This document shows, one piece after another, positions 33,400 through 45,235 of a stretch of DNA of 64,000 nucleotides (positions within the stretch are counted from its first letter, which is position 1; every line of letters starts with the position of its first letter). Origin of the DNA: Temnopleurus reevesii (lineage: Eukaryota; Echinodermata; Echinoidea; Temnopleuroida; Temnopleuridae); assembly GCA_036244855.1 (NCBI GenBank), contig BQKZ01001605.1, forward strand, positions 18,087-82,086, written 5' to 3'. The notes under the pieces are model-generated. The model did no database searches, was not told where the DNA came from, and saw only the letters and a list, made by a program, of their open reading frames with translations. A program made the position numbers and the translations under genes.

Positions 33400-33990
33400 T
33401 TCGTGAGCGGAAATTGTTTATATGCAAAATTATTCCGTGTACTGTGAAATGAAAGAGCGAATAATTTGCGACTATTTCATTACCTGTTTTTGTCACGGCC
33501 GAGGTCGGGACATCAGCTGGGGCCTACAATTAACACTGATGAGGCTTATTGTGATGTTAGGAATGGGCAGATAGGTTTGTTAATTGGATGTCGTCTTAGC
33601 ATCACTTGGGAAGGTGATTCAAGGGAGTATTGATGACAAATAGTTATTTTAAAATATTCAATGTTTTTTATTACAAAATGGAGAATGCCAGATTTCCAAA
33701 TCACTGTGATTTCATGAGGATTTGATTAGGAATAATAATACACTGATAGATTAACAAAAAACTTAACGGGTTGCGTCTTACTTTTGCGTGGGTATGTGTA
33801 CATGGTGTATGTGTTTATCTCAACTTCATTCTTTTAGTTGTATATCAGAGCCTTTGCCTTATGTTGAATAAAATGAAATAAATTACTTGTTGAAATAAAT
33901 TAGATTCGCTCATGGACACCTTCAAAATTTATCATTGGCTTATTCCTCTACATCAAATCAATAGACACAAGTTTCCCCGTCACTGGGAAA
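33400..33990. other. No gene seen; LINE-like tail possible
   Basis: At 33840-33890 ATATCAGAGCC is followed by TATGTTGAATAAAATGAAAT, resembling an A-rich retroelement tail. Otherwise AT-rich DNA without features. Confidence 0.4.
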
Positions 33991-33994
33991 CATA

Positions 33995-34259
33995 CACTGC
34001 AAACACGCTGGTGTTAAATATAACACCAACCGGAATCTATATATGACAACACCACACAAGGTGTTATAAAATAACACCAGTTTGGAATCCATTTGATATA
34101 TTTCAATACCAACTGGTGCTGTTTTAGGCCTTGAACAACATCAGTCGGTGTTTAAATACATTGATTTGATTCCGAACTGGTAATATTCTTACACCTTTCT
34201 GTTGTTGTACGATATAGATTCCGGTTGGTGTTGAATTTAACACCAACGTTTTTACAGTG
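33995..34259. mobile_element. ~265-bp palindromic element with CACTG(C/T)AAA ends
   Basis: The left end CACTGCAAACACGCTGGTGT and the right end AACACCAACGTTTTTACAGTG are inverted repeats. They extend through TAAATATAACACCAACCGG and CCGGTTGGTGTTGAATTTA. TA flanks both ends. Animal CACTA/EnSpm elements commonly begin CACTG(C/T)AAAA with a 2-3-bp target duplication, so this is likely a non-autonomous member. Many ACACCA/TGGTGT words repeat inside. No ORF. Confidence 0.7.
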
Positions 34260-34545
34260 TACTATCCCGGCTTCTATGTGACACAATATTATTGATGCTT
34301 TGGCATGACATTTCTGTCTTCGCTGCTTGCATCAGCTTGTCTAATTTTGCAGTCATTTTTTACGTTTGTTAAAAACCTATTAGAATATAATAACAAGAAA
34401 ATTGAACAGTATGGGATATGCTTTATTCAAACAGGTAGCAAAAGATGGGGGAGGGAATAGCCTGAAGTGTACACCTACATTAGGTTGCACCCAAAGGATC
34501 GTAGGTAAAATCTTCCAAAGATAAGGATTTTAAAAATGGAAAACA
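34260..34545. other. No gene seen
   Basis: AT-rich to mixed sequence with no feature. Confidence 0.5.
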
Positions 34546-34726
34546 GAGGCCGATTGCTCGAAATGGTCTTAGCTATCCTTTTCTTGCTAAGACGTCTTGA
34601 CTTCTTGTGCCATCCTCGAAACATAGACATTAGCGTCGATACGCCATTGTTAGGAAGTTGGCGCAAGAACTTAAGACGACTTAGCATGAAGAAGATAGCT
34701 AAGAACATTTTGTGCAATTGCCTCAA
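34546..34726. mobile_element. ~180-bp foldback
   Basis: Begins GAGGCCGATTGCTCGAAATG and ends CATTTTGTGCAATTGCCTC. The arms contain GGTCTTAGCTATCCTTTTC, TGCTAAGACGTCTTGACTTC and their partners, with TTCTTGTGCC on the left and GGCGCAAGAA on the right. Single copy in this window. It would form a hairpin with a loop of about 25 nt. Confidence 0.65.
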
Positions 34727-35250
34727 GGAGGATAATGGGAACGTCACATCCCCATCTCCCAGGGGGAGGATATAAGTAGTAGACCCTTCGTGTGAAATCC
34801 CGCTCTCAGACCCGTCACAGGCGAAAGTATGATGTCTGTATAAATATACACAGAGCAATCGCAGTTTTTGCTCGCTCTCTCCCCAAACTGAGATTTTATG
34901 TCTCCCCGAAGAGCTTCATGTGCGTGTTAGCATTGGAACACTTCGCATTGAAAATTTTAAGCGACCAGAAAAATGCAAATACTAAGGTCCACTGCTGAAT
35001 TTCGATTAAGTTATCATCATTTCATATTATTTTATATATGTTGAATAAAAATAAAAGTAATCATACAATGGAAACTTGTTCACGTACCTCCAATGACCAA
35101 TACATTCTTTAAAAATTGACAAAAATTTTACCAACACTTGGGCAACATATTGTCTATAGATCCATGGACCAAAACATGTTCATCTTACTGCGAAATTGTA
35201 CAATTTTATCAAGCAAAACGTATGGTACACAGCTCTTCGTTTGAATCTCC
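34727..35250. other. No gene seen
   Basis: Nothing recognisable; AT-rich towards the inverted repeat that starts at 35251. Confidence 0.5.
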
Positions 35251-35441
35251 AATTGCGTAAAAATCTTAGCTACGAAATCGCTGGGAAATTTGATTTACCT
35301 TTTTCTCATAAAGACATTTACTATAATTATCTGAACTGAGTAACATTACTTTTTACAAAATGATATGATTAAAATGGGTTTTCTCATTCGCATTCTTTGT
35401 TTGAAGTAGATGCTCGATAAACTGAGTGTTAGTTGAGGGTG
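35251..35441. repeat. Left arm of a long inverted repeat (partner 37412-37587)
   Basis: TTGCGTAAAAATCTTAGCTA at 35253 and CGATAAACTGAGTGTTAGTT near the inner end are matched in inverted orientation by AGCTAAGATTGTTACGCAAT and AACTAAAACTCAGTTTATCG at the partner. The arms are about 180-190 bp with moderate divergence in the middle. They enclose about 1.97 kb. Confidence 0.7.
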
Positions 35442-35755
35442 GGGGCGGATGGGTATCCGTTATGCATACCATACCATGCGCAACCTTTTGTTATTATTAT
35501 CATATATATATATTTTTTTCCGTGGGTGAGAATGAAGATGTGCGAAACTTTAAGTAAAACGGTGGAAAAAAATTGCCGAGGGGCGCCAAATTTCATGTAA
35601 TGTCGTAATTGTGCTTGTCAGCTTCTCAGGGCCGCACTGAGGAGGCTTGCGTGCAAAATGTGATATACAAGGAGTTTTCTTTTGCATGTCAGCTCCTCGA
35701 AGGAGTCGAACCCCTTCTCCTCGAATCGCGAATGTAGGATACCATCTCGTAAATG

Positions 35756-35935
35756 TCTAGGTGTCATTCCTGCTTGGTACTTATTCACTTCCCCTGGGTT
35801 GAATGCAGCACAATGCGGAAAAATTTCTTGCTGAAGCAAATTAACGCCGTGGTATGTGAGATTCGAACCGCAAATCTCTAGTTGAAAAGCGAGAGTTGGA
35901 CACACATCACTACAATGCCTCTGGAAGTGTAAATG
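35756..35935 (-). mobile_element. tRNA-derived SINE, 3'-truncated, copy 3
   Basis: The minus strand begins with the tRNA-like head (CTCTCGCTTTTCAACTAGAG, then a B-box-like GCGGTTCGAATCTCAC) and continues through the body (TTAATTTGCTTCAGCAAGAA, TGTGCTGCATTCAACCCAGG, GGGAAGTGAATAAGTACC). It ends early, without the 3' tail. Confidence 0.7.
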
Positions 35936-35946
35936 TGACATGATAT

Positions 35947-36120
35947 CCTCGTAATGCTACCTCCCAGAAGGCCTCTTTCGTGCTTTGGTCCCGGTCACAT
36001 AGAGGCCCGGAAGCAAGACGATTCAATACGACTCTTTCTCAATTCACAGTTAACTGCCTCAGAACAAGGAGTAGTGTTAAATCGTATCGCTTCGGGTGCC
36101 CTATGTGAACGGGGCTTTAC
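35947..36120. mobile_element. Family B palindromic MITE, copy 3, with array lead-in
   Basis: The hairpin proper runs about 35988-36117, from TCCCGGTCACATAGAGGCCC to GGGTGCCCTATGTGAACGGGG, with centre CTCAATTCACAGTTAACTGC. The preceding CTCGTAATGCTACCTCCCA and GGCCTCTTTCGTGCTT recur in the array that follows, so this copy appears to have seeded it. Confidence 0.75.
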
Positions 36121-36727
36121 CCTTCCCCACTTTTCAATAACGCCATCGTGCAGGTTTACCTTGGGAAGTGATATCAGAATGGACGCCAGTATTAGCTGCC
36201 TGTGAACAAAGAGTCGTGTGAAATCGTGTTGCTTCCGGGGCTCTATGTGACCAGGGCTTAACATTGACGAGAGCTTCTCGTAATGCTACCTCCCAAATGG
36301 CCTCTTTCGTGCTTACCCCTTCCCCCTTTTCAATAACGCGATCGTGCGCGTTTAACTCGGGAAGTGAAATCAGAATGGAGGCCAATATTAGCTGCCTGCG
36401 AACAAAGATTCGTGTTGAATCGTGTTGCTTCCGGGGTGACCGGGGCTTTACCCCTTCCCCCTTTTCAATAATACGATCGTACAGGTTTACCTTGGGAAGT
36501 GAAATCAGAATGGACGCCAGTATTATCTGCCTGTGAACAAAGAGACGTGTTGAAATCGTGTTGCTTCCGGGGCTCATGTGACCGGGGTTTAACATTGACG
36601 AGAGCTTCTCGTAATGCTACCTCCCAAATGGCCTCTTTCGTGCTTACCCCTTCCCCCTTTTCAATAACGCCATCGTGCGCGTTTACCTCGGGAAGTGAAA
36701 TCAGAATCGACGCCAATATTGACCCAC
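36118..36727. repeat. ~330-bp higher-order tandem array built on half-copies of MITE B
   Basis: The block ACATTGACGAGAGCTTCTCG begins at about 36262 and 36590. TTTCAATAACG or TTTCAATAATACG followed by a GATCGT or CATCGT block occurs near 36137, 36330, 36466 and 36659. Each subunit ends in GTGTTGCTTCCGGGG plus a variant of TATGTGACCGGGG, which is one arm of family B, except the last, which is cut at 36727. Two subunits of roughly 140 and 190 bp alternate. Frames on both strands here are repeats of this unit, not genes. Confidence 0.75.
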
Positions 36728-36950
36728 TCAAGGTGAATGTTGGGTCCTAAAAAAGAGGCAAACATTACGGATCGTTGCACTTTTCGGAGTTAAATTACCG
36801 AGTACCCACAATGTTTTCTTCATATGACACTCAGTACCAAAAGAAAAGGCTGACGGTATTGGACAAGGAGCACTTAAAGAAAATAAGATCTGCCAATGAA
36901 GCTACAAATCCGCAAAGTATATTGGACCCTACGTTTTTCAAAATGGAACG

Positions 36951-37126
36951 ACGATATATAATATTTCCGAAAAATCAAGTCAAACGCAAACAATAGATCC
37001 GTACACCGTGTATTCAACTGTGCGGACGCAACAATGACAAGCCAGTTCCGATTTCAATAACATTACAAAGGAGCATGAATTTGCGTTCGACTTAGCTTTT
37101 TGAAAATAGTTTATTATCATCGTGTT
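36951..37126. mobile_element. Family D palindromic MITE, copy 2
   Basis: ACGATATATAATATTTCCG opens and ATAGTTTATTATCATCGTGT closes. The internal AATCAAGTCAAACGCA and TGCGTTCGACTTAGCT are the arms. Relative to copy 1 the one-sided segment is inverted (CAATGACAAGCCAGTTCCGA). It lies inside the 35251-37587 inverted-repeat block. Confidence 0.75.
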
Positions 37127-37411
37127 TTCGTTCTAAAGATGTTTTCTTTGTGTGTGTCATCTGAAATATCTTTGATATTTTTTCTGCAAAATAAAACAAA
37201 ATGGCCGTTTCTTGTATAATCATGATTCAAAACAATGCTCGCCATCATTAGTGCCGATCGACCGATCTAGCTAGGTGATTATGTTTTGTTTTGCTTTCCA
37301 CCACACACTTATCTCAGGCAAAATTGTTATTTGTAATCATTTCTATGCATAATTTAGAACAATTGTGTAATTCTTTTAACAGACAAAAAAAAAATAAAAG
37401 AATTGTATTCA

Positions 37412-37587
37412 CACCCTCAACTAAAACTCAGTTTATCGAGCTTCTACTTTAAGAAAAAAATGACGAAACCTTTTCGATTGGAATTACTTATATAAAAACA
37501 TTATTCAGTCTAAATAATTAAACGTTTTTTTATGACAAAAATGAATCAAATTCCTTAGCAATTTTGTAGCTAAGATTGTTACGCAAT
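37412..37587. repeat. Right arm of the long inverted repeat
   Basis: Complementary to 35251-35441: CACCCTCAACTAAAACTCAG inside, AGCTAAGATTGTTACGCAAT outside. Confidence 0.7.
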
Positions 37588-38915
37588 GGTTGCCTCTTAA
37601 AAGGTAGAGGTATGACTCTCAAGCGAGCACTTGGAAAAAATAGCAATCGAATGGTCATTTTGCAATTGAATTTATTATATTATAAAATACATTATCATGG
37701 TTAATAATAAACAAAAGAAAGCGAGAGTCACCAATATACAAAAAACATTGTTTCATAACTGCAAAAGACAAAATGATAAGTTATTAGAAACGAATAAAAA
37801 AAAGTTCGAATCACCAACAGTGTTCAATATAGATGAAAGTAATTTCGTTACTACTTTTTTAACTTCGCAATATTTCATATAAACAGGTTCTTGCCCCATA
37901 AGAATCTATTAAAAATAAATCCAAACATGGGGAGGTTTATTAAAGCATATGTTGTAGAGCTCTACTAAGCCCCTTATAACAATTTCAAAATTAAAACACG
38001 GTTAAAGACATAAAAACGTCATAAAAATGAGGAAATTTTTTTCTTAGAAGAAGAAAGCCCCGATGAATATAATCAGTTGTCTACTAAGTGATAGCAAATA
38101 AAAGTATTCACAAATGAATTTTCTTGCAAATAAGAGATACAGTTATTCCAGTCTTCTTTCAGATAGTACACCCTTTATGATGCATATGAATTAAATTAAT
38201 ATTCCCACTGCAATAAAACACAAATTTATTAAAAAACGCAAACAAGAACACCTTTAACTGCAAATGAAAATCACACGGTGGAACGCCAATAGCCCGAAGA
38301 GAGATTATTTCATTACACTCTAATTTCATTATCAGCAATGCAAAATACTTTTTGATTAATGTTGTCAATTTAATATCATTAGCGGAACTGAGGGTTCATA
38401 AAGTTGTCAAGAATATGATAAATCAAGCTAGAATCAATATACGCTGGCATTATTTTACGACGGTATGATATAGGGAAGTTGGGTGAATGTCTCTTTTTCA
38501 GAGAACACATTGCAGGCAGTTTTTTTTTTTTTGCCGTAGTAGTTCTTTTTTTCCCTTCTAATCATGGCTACTCTGCATGCTTTAATTTTTGTTATCTTGT
38601 TATTTTGTTACACATTTTTTTTCTTTCATCCTCTTTGCCGCACTCACACATATACACGTACATCCCATACGCGCGAATTATTAAACACACCTATGACCCC
38701 CACGCGCACCCCTTCTCGCTATTTTTTTGCTTTCTCTCAGGCATATACACACACATATACCTCCAAATAGCATGCACATACACCAACGACACGCATCTGC
38801 ATTCTCTTTTCTCTCTTCCTGACATATATTCACACATTATATGAAATTAGTATAAAACACACGCACGCAAACAAAAGGCGTACAAAACTTATGCAACTGC
38901 ATATAAATATACGTT
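37588..38915. other. No gene seen
   Basis: AT-rich sequence. From 38590 to 38870 it has many CACACA/ACGCAC words, a decayed microsatellite. No supported ORF. Confidence 0.45.
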
Positions 38916-38916
38916 A

Positions 38917-39514
38917 TTAAAGGGGAACTACACTCAGAGATTAAATTGTTATCATTAAATGAAGAAAAATAAGATGAACAAACTGTGAAAATTTGAACAA
39001 AATCGGATAATCCATTCAAAAGTTAAGAATTTTCAAAGTTTTGATTTACACCCCTCATGGGCTCCTTAAATTGGCAAACACACAGGCACAAAATGGCTGC
39101 CAACATGGAGAACTCTCCATTCGCTTTGTACACAAAATTTCACATTTTCCTCTTTTTCCAGAAAAGTAAACAAAATTTTGTTTCTTTGGTTAAATATATT
39201 ATAGCCACATCAATTCTGCAAGCATTCCAGAAAGAACGGAGTGTATTTCTCATTTGAATTATTATATTGATCCATTTTCAATAAATTTATATACAAAGTG
39301 AATGAGGAGTTCTCCATGTATGACATCACAGATTATGCTAATTGGCTATACGTTGCCAATTCAAGGATGCTCAGCACAGATGGAAATGATGACTTTGAAA
39401 ATTCATAACTTTTGAACGGATTATCCAATTTTGCTCAAATTTTCACAGTTTGTTCATCTGATTTTTCTTCATTTACTGACAGTACATTATTGTCTGGGTG
39501 TAGTTCCCCTTTAA
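38917..39514. mobile_element. 590-bp TTAA-flanked element with long inverted repeats
   Basis: TTAA at 38917-38920 is followed by AGGGGAACTACACTCAGA. The right end reads TCTGGGTGTAGTTCCCCT followed by TTAA at 39511-39514. The inverted repeats continue inward for roughly 120 bp (AAACTGTGAAAATTTG / CAAATTTTCACAGTTTG, ATCGGATAATCC / GGATTATCCAAT, AATTTTCAAAG / CTTTGAAAATT). TTAA target duplication is the hallmark of piggyBac-type transposition. No transposase is encoded, so it is non-autonomous. Confidence 0.85.
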
Positions 39515-40820
39515 GCAAACGTTTAGTAAATAGCAAAAGTATATAATATCTAAACAACTATTTATCAAAATAGTCCAAATTATGGTGTAATTTTTAATGT
39601 GTTGACTTATTCATAAAAAGCAGGTTAGTCTCATTCAAGCCACATGGGATCACTTTACAAGGGATCCTTGCTGTAAAAATACGATTCAATTAAATTGTGC
39701 ATTTCCATCAGAAAATGGGGCACATTTGAACCAAAAGTGTGCAAAATATGTCCATCAAATGGTCTTAGTTTGCAATTTCACCATACGTTGGAGATGTTTT
39801 GACCAATAATTTAGTGTACAGTATATGTTGCCCAGTCGTGGGTAAACTTTTCAAAAGCCAAACTCTCTTTGCCATTACTCCCTTTTTTGTCGTCCACCCT
39901 TTTCCATCTTCATCTTCTTCCCTTGCCCATTCTATTTTTCTTTCTTTCCTTCCTTCTTTTTTCTTTCCCCCTTCTCCTTCTCTCTTTCCTTCTCTTTATT
40001 TTCCCTTTGTAATTTCACTTCCTCTTCGTAACCTTTACTCCTACTCCCCCCGTATCCCTCATTTCCTTTCTCTCCGAATCCCGATCCTACCCATCGAGTC
40101 TCATCGCAATTTGCAAACCTCAACCTAGATCCGCTTACATCCTCCTTTTCTATGTCCCAAGTAATTCTCGTTACTTGCGATTAAAACCTGAATCGGGCTA
40201 AAAAAATCCCTGTTCAGCTCGAGCAGCGTGACCATGGCTTCCATAATCACATTTTGATTAAATTTCAATCTGGGTAAATTCTAAATCCTAAAGTAGACCA
40301 GGCTATTCGGTCATTGAGCACGTTTGCAATACATATTTGCAGACTGAAGTTGACCAGCGCAGCGAAGCCCCCCCGCTTCGGTTGGTATGGTGTCGTTGAA
40401 GGAAATGGTGTTGGGAAAACATTTGATGTGGGGGCTCGTGATAATGGAGGGTGTCTCAAATATCATTTTCTTCCCACATCATATCAGTGATATCATGGCT
40501 TTTCAATTCCAAAGTACAGGTATAGCATGTGGGTGCCTCAGTCCTTAGATAATCTATTATACGTACATTCTAAGCGGAAGTTTCGGTTTCCTTTTGTTCA
40601 AATTGTGCGCATGCGCAATAAGATGTATTGCATGAAGCAATGTGTAAGACTTTGGTGATCAGACAAATGTCCCTGTAAAGATACAATGCCATTGGTCGTG
40701 CATATTGACCACACTTTGGTGTATTTAGCATCTACAAATGGTTAATCTACCAATAATAGTCAAAATTATAGTATATACAATATCTACATTATCTATCTAA
40801 TCAGTCCATCTTTCAAATCA
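39515..40820. other. No gene seen; CT-rich tract
   Basis: 39895-40040 is a decayed (CTT/CCTT)n pyrimidine tract that gives Ser/Phe/Pro frames. The remainder is featureless. Confidence 0.5.
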
Positions 40821-40821
40821 G

Positions 40822-40863
40822 TCAAATTCAAATTCAAATTCAAATTCAAATTCAAATTCAAAT
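40822..40863. repeat. (AAATTC)n hexanucleotide repeat, about 7 copies
   Basis: Perfect tandem CAAATT units over about 42 bp. The period-6 Asn-Leu frame on the minus strand follows from this. Confidence 0.95.
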
Positions 40864-42298
40864 CTTTCGTCCTAGGTAACCAAAGGAAACACTTAAGAGG
40901 ATCCAGTTTGTCATATAAAACACAACATAAATTCAAATAAGATATTACACAAAAAGAAGAATGAACCTCAATTCTTAAACCTACGGAGATATAAACCGAT
41001 GCGAGATAAGATCCACTCGAGATGATAACAATAGTGTGAAACTGTGAGAAAGCCAAACCATTCGACCCAATTTCCATTTCGATATCATTTACACAATCTC
41101 CACCATGTCCACAGCCTTTTCTGGCGTCCGCATATGGACTGTAATGACACAGATCTCACCATTGAAAATCGAACATGTCCAGCTGGAGATTACCTCTCTT
41201 GACAGATTCAAAAACCTCTTTCAAACATCAATTGTGGTTCCATCCACAAGCCTTTAACCGAATTACGCAAAGCCCAAGGGTTTCTCTGTTTGTTGCTAAT
41301 GTGTATCGGGGGCGTCTCGGTGACGCAGCCGCGAGAGGACAGGACCTGGGTTCAGGGGAATCCAAGCCTCCACGCTGTAAAACTTCAAGATATTTTCCCC
41401 CCTAAAATGCTCGTTTTTTGAGGAAGATGGAAAAGACACGTTTATCAGATCTGTGACCATTACTGTTAGCTCCACAAAGTTCGTTGTAATTTGGAACTTT
41501 TCGTGAAAACTGTACTTAATATTAAATTCTTATCATGGATTCGTATCTAATGTTGCGGGGCGATGGATTTATAATATTAAGAAAGGGGGGGGGGCAAATT
41601 TTCTTCCCTCGTTTTTTTTTGCTTTCCAGGGGCTTGATGAGAGGAGCGTCCAGTACGAAAAAACGTGGATACGTACAGACTTATGTGTATACCACCTCAT
41701 ATGTTTCTGTGTTAACGATTCATTATTAAGCATGTATGATAGACGAACCTAAATGTTTATGAAGTGTCCCAAAACTAAATAAGGAATTTTGCAAATATAC
41801 TCATCGGCTATGAACTGAAAAACATAGGCACTCTGTTTTACCATATACTTAAAAAAAAAAGATTTAAGGAAAGTATTTATAATTATATTGCATTATTTTC
41901 ACTTATATTCTCGCCTTCTTATGTCCTAAATTCGGAAAAGGTATAAATCAACCGCATAGATTATCTTAGTTGTTGTAATTTGTGTTAACTCAATGCCAGG
42001 TTTTTCGAATAAATTTATTTTAAAAGGGTACATGAGCGAATTAAAACAAGTTGACGAAACACTAACAAGTCTTTTGCATTACTAAAAACTCGTTTATAAA
42101 TCTCTTTTTATTGCGTTGGTGTAGAAGTAAACTTTTTTTGTACAAAACGCGGAAAGACAAGTCGTGGGATGCGATTTCTATAATTAGGTTGTAGCCAGTT
42201 TGCCTCATTTTATCAAGGTAATATAATAAGCGATTTGCAAGTTGGGTTAATGTGAGGCACTGACGGTGTCATCTTTTGTACGTGCTATAGGTTGTGGT
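40864..42298. other. No gene seen
   Basis: Mixed to AT-rich sequence with a G10 tract at 41585-41594. No domain is recognisable in the 60-94-codon frames. Confidence 0.5.
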
Positions 42299-42299
42299 A

Positions 42300-42536
42300 A
42301 GGGCCGACTCACACATTTGAGTATTTAGCCTGCGTCGGCCCAGCGTTTTTAACAATAAAAACGCTCCCCGGACGCAGGTCATACGGAGGACTGGGGGTAG
42401 ACGTACGCTCCTTGAGCGCAAGCCGAACGTCAGTCTACCGTCTGATCCGCATACGCTGTGCGTCGAGGGAGCGTAGTTAATCTCTGAAAACGCAGGGCTG
42501 ACGCAGGTTAAAAACGCAAAGGTGTGAGTTGGCCTA
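42300..42536. mobile_element. Family A palindromic MITE, copy 8
   Basis: Left AGGGCCGACTCACACATTTG, right CGCAAAGGTGTGAGTTGGCC. The inner landmarks are GGACGCAGGTCATACGGAGG and CTTGAGCGCAAGCCGAACGT. The central part is close to copy 2 at 15063, so these two may belong to one subfamily. Confidence 0.85.
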
Positions 42537-43903
42537 TAGATTTGCTGGGGGCGGCAGCATCTATTTCGCAACCATCCAACCTCAAACAAAAACATAAATG
42601 TACTAAAACTCTTGTTGACATTTAAATTCCCCACTTCCATTATCTGTGTCACACATAATATGATGTGCGGATTGCAGTTGTGGCTTTCTCTCGCATTCGA
42701 ACGAGTTCGGGACATCGCTGTGAGATATTTACTTCGTCAGACACCCTTCAAATTAAAAAATCACATCTGACATTCATAACTGTGACAGTTCCCATTGATG
42801 TGTTGGAGAAAATTGATCCCTGTCCCTATTACATATCCACCGTGAGCAGTTTTTAATGGAAGTGTGGGGCATATTGCTGAAAGATATTTTATTTTCGTCA
42901 ATCACCTTTCAACCAAATAAAAATTACGGGGACGATCAAAACTAGAACTGTCATGATTAACAAAACACAAATTCCCCTTTGAAAGTGACGTGACTTTTGA
43001 ACAGAGAGGTACCGAGATACAAGATTTTAGAAAGGAGGTCATTTATTGATTTGGCTCACTTTGTTTGAAAATCACAATGACCACGCATGAATGAATCAAC
43101 ATTTAACGGAAACATTAACCTGTCAAATCAAATCAAAATATAATGAAAAATAAATTACAAAGTTCAAAATCAATCAAGATAATTCAATAAATTCATACAT
43201 TAAAAGTAAACATGTGGTATAATAGTAAAAGTAACTGATTCGTGTTGCTTTTAAGGAAAACGCAAGCCAGAAAAAAAGACAAATATTTATGCTCTACATC
43301 ATTACCAAAAAAACAACTCGTTGAAAATAGTTCACTTTTTAGTGAGCGGGGGAACTGCATTTTTTGGTTGTGATGGCACACAGAAAGTGATTTGCCTCAC
43401 CATACTGCTCCTAGTTGTATATACAAATTTTGTACTTAGCAGTAACAATAAGGGAGGTGGAGCAAATCAATTTAATAGATGGAAATGGATTTCAATAATT
43501 GGTGATGGTAATGAATAAACCGATGGTTTGATAATCATAGTCAAGAGAGGCGCTACCGCTAGCGAATTCTATTTGGTAGAGCTGAGTGACATAATTTGAG
43601 AATTTTAGAAATCGAATCATAATTGACCTATAAAGAAATGTTCCCAATGGGGTTTATTTACTTATCTATTTATTTTAACTTTGTGTTCTTTAATCAGCTT
43701 CTGTGCAAATCAATTAAATTTCAGCTTCTCATAATGACAGAAGCGTCACGGTGCTGAAATAGCTTTCTAAATGAATTTAAGCAATCTAAAAAAAGAAGAA
43801 ATCAAAAGATAATATACAATGAAAGAGACAAAATAGATAAACAAATGGAGGGAGTAAAAGGTGGCAAAACTATATCAAGTGGTAATAAATAAAGAGGCAG
43901 AAA
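42537..43903. other. No gene seen
   Basis: AT-rich sequence running into gap 3. Nothing recognised. Confidence 0.5.
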
Positions 43904-44288
43904 NNNNNNNNNNNNNNNNNNNNNNNNNNNNNNNNNNNNNNNNNNNNNNNNNNNNNNNNNNNNNNNNNNNNNNNNNNNNNNNNNNNNNNNNNNNNNNNNN
44001 NNNNNNNNNNNNNNNNNNNNNNNNNNNNNNNNNNNNNNNNNNNNNNNNNNNNNNNNNNNNNNNNNNNNNNNNNNNNNNNNNNNNNNNNNNNNNNNNNNNN
44101 NNNNNNNNNNNNNNNNNNNNNNNNNNNNNNNNNNNNNNNNNNNNNNNNNNNNNNNNNNNNNNNNNNNNNNNNNNNNNNNNNNNNNNNNNNNNNNNNNNNN
44201 NNNNNNNNNNNNNNNNNNNNNNNNNNNNNNNNNNNNNNNNNNNNNNNNNNNNNNNNNNNNNNNNNNNNNNNNNNNNNNNNNNNNNNNN
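43904..44288. other. Assembly gap 3 (385 N)
   Basis: Run of N, with a G15 tract on its right edge. Confidence 1.
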
Positions 44289-44303
44289 GGGGGGGGGGGG
44301 GGG
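44289..44303. repeat. G15 homopolymer at gap edge
   Basis: The homopolymer begins directly at the last N; the assembly probably failed within it. Confidence 0.9.
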
Positions 44304-44880
44304 AGGCTGGACAAGGAAAGATCGCTTTGTGGATTAAGGGGCCGAGGGACCGCACCCCCGTAATCGGTTGTCACAAATCTTACTTGTATTTTCATTTATT
44401 TTGTTGCTAATTTATCAGCAGCCCTTGTTGTTTTTGCTCCCATTTATGCATTTTTTTTTTGCTATTGTGTTGTGTTATCACGGTTTTACAGTTTTGAGAC
44501 AGAATTTTTTTGTAATATTCTACAGTACGAAAAGAAACTGATATCATGAAAATAAAGTAAAGGACGAGCCTGCAACGTAGTCCGCAATAGTCAGAGAGCA
44601 AAATGTATAATTTGGGGAAGGCTGTACCGACTCATTTTACTCGGGTACGACTAGGAAAAAAAGAAAAGTAAAAAATGACCTTGTGATTGTAACATTGTAC
44701 ACCTTGGCATCGATTATTTGTATACTGAACGGCCGGCTTTCATTTTATTCAAATACAAAATAATCCTGTAAGAGGACACTCGTATGAATTAAAAGAATAA
44801 ATCATACAAATAATCGAATAGCAGATATCACGGCTTGGTTGTGAAATAATGGACATGCAACATTGACAAAAAATCCCTGT
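44304..44880. other. No gene seen
   Basis: AT-rich sequence without features. Confidence 0.5.
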
Positions 44881-44884
44881 ATAC

Positions 44885-45060
44885 TATACTACTACTACTA
44901 GTACTGCTGCTTCTATTACTGATACTACTACTTCTACCACTAATATTACATTAACTAATGCTGCTACCACAACTACTCATATTGCTGCTACGACTACTGC
45001 TGCCGCTGCTACTACTGCTTCTACAACTTCTACTGTTGCTAGTACTAGTAGTGCTGCTAT

Positions 45061-45098
<38 letters not shown>

Positions 45099-45235
45099 TT
45101 GCTGCTATACGACTACTGCTGCCGTTGATGCTGCTACTACATCTATTACTACTACTACTACTTCTACTACTACTTCTAATACTACTACTTCTACTACTTC
45201 TACTATTACTACTACTATTACTTCTTGTACTAATG
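44885..45235. repeat. (TAC)n trinucleotide microsatellite, ~350 bp, interrupted
   Basis: ACTACTACT blocks with TTC, TGC and GCT variants. An internal duplication of ACTACTCATATTGCTGC followed by TACGACTACTGCTGCCG lies at 44973 and 45091. Confidence 0.9.

Noticed and set aside
36134..36731. Overlapping frames of 80-153 codons on both strands
   Set aside because: They repeat with the MITE-derived tandem array and appear in both strands, as expected for tandem non-coding DNA.
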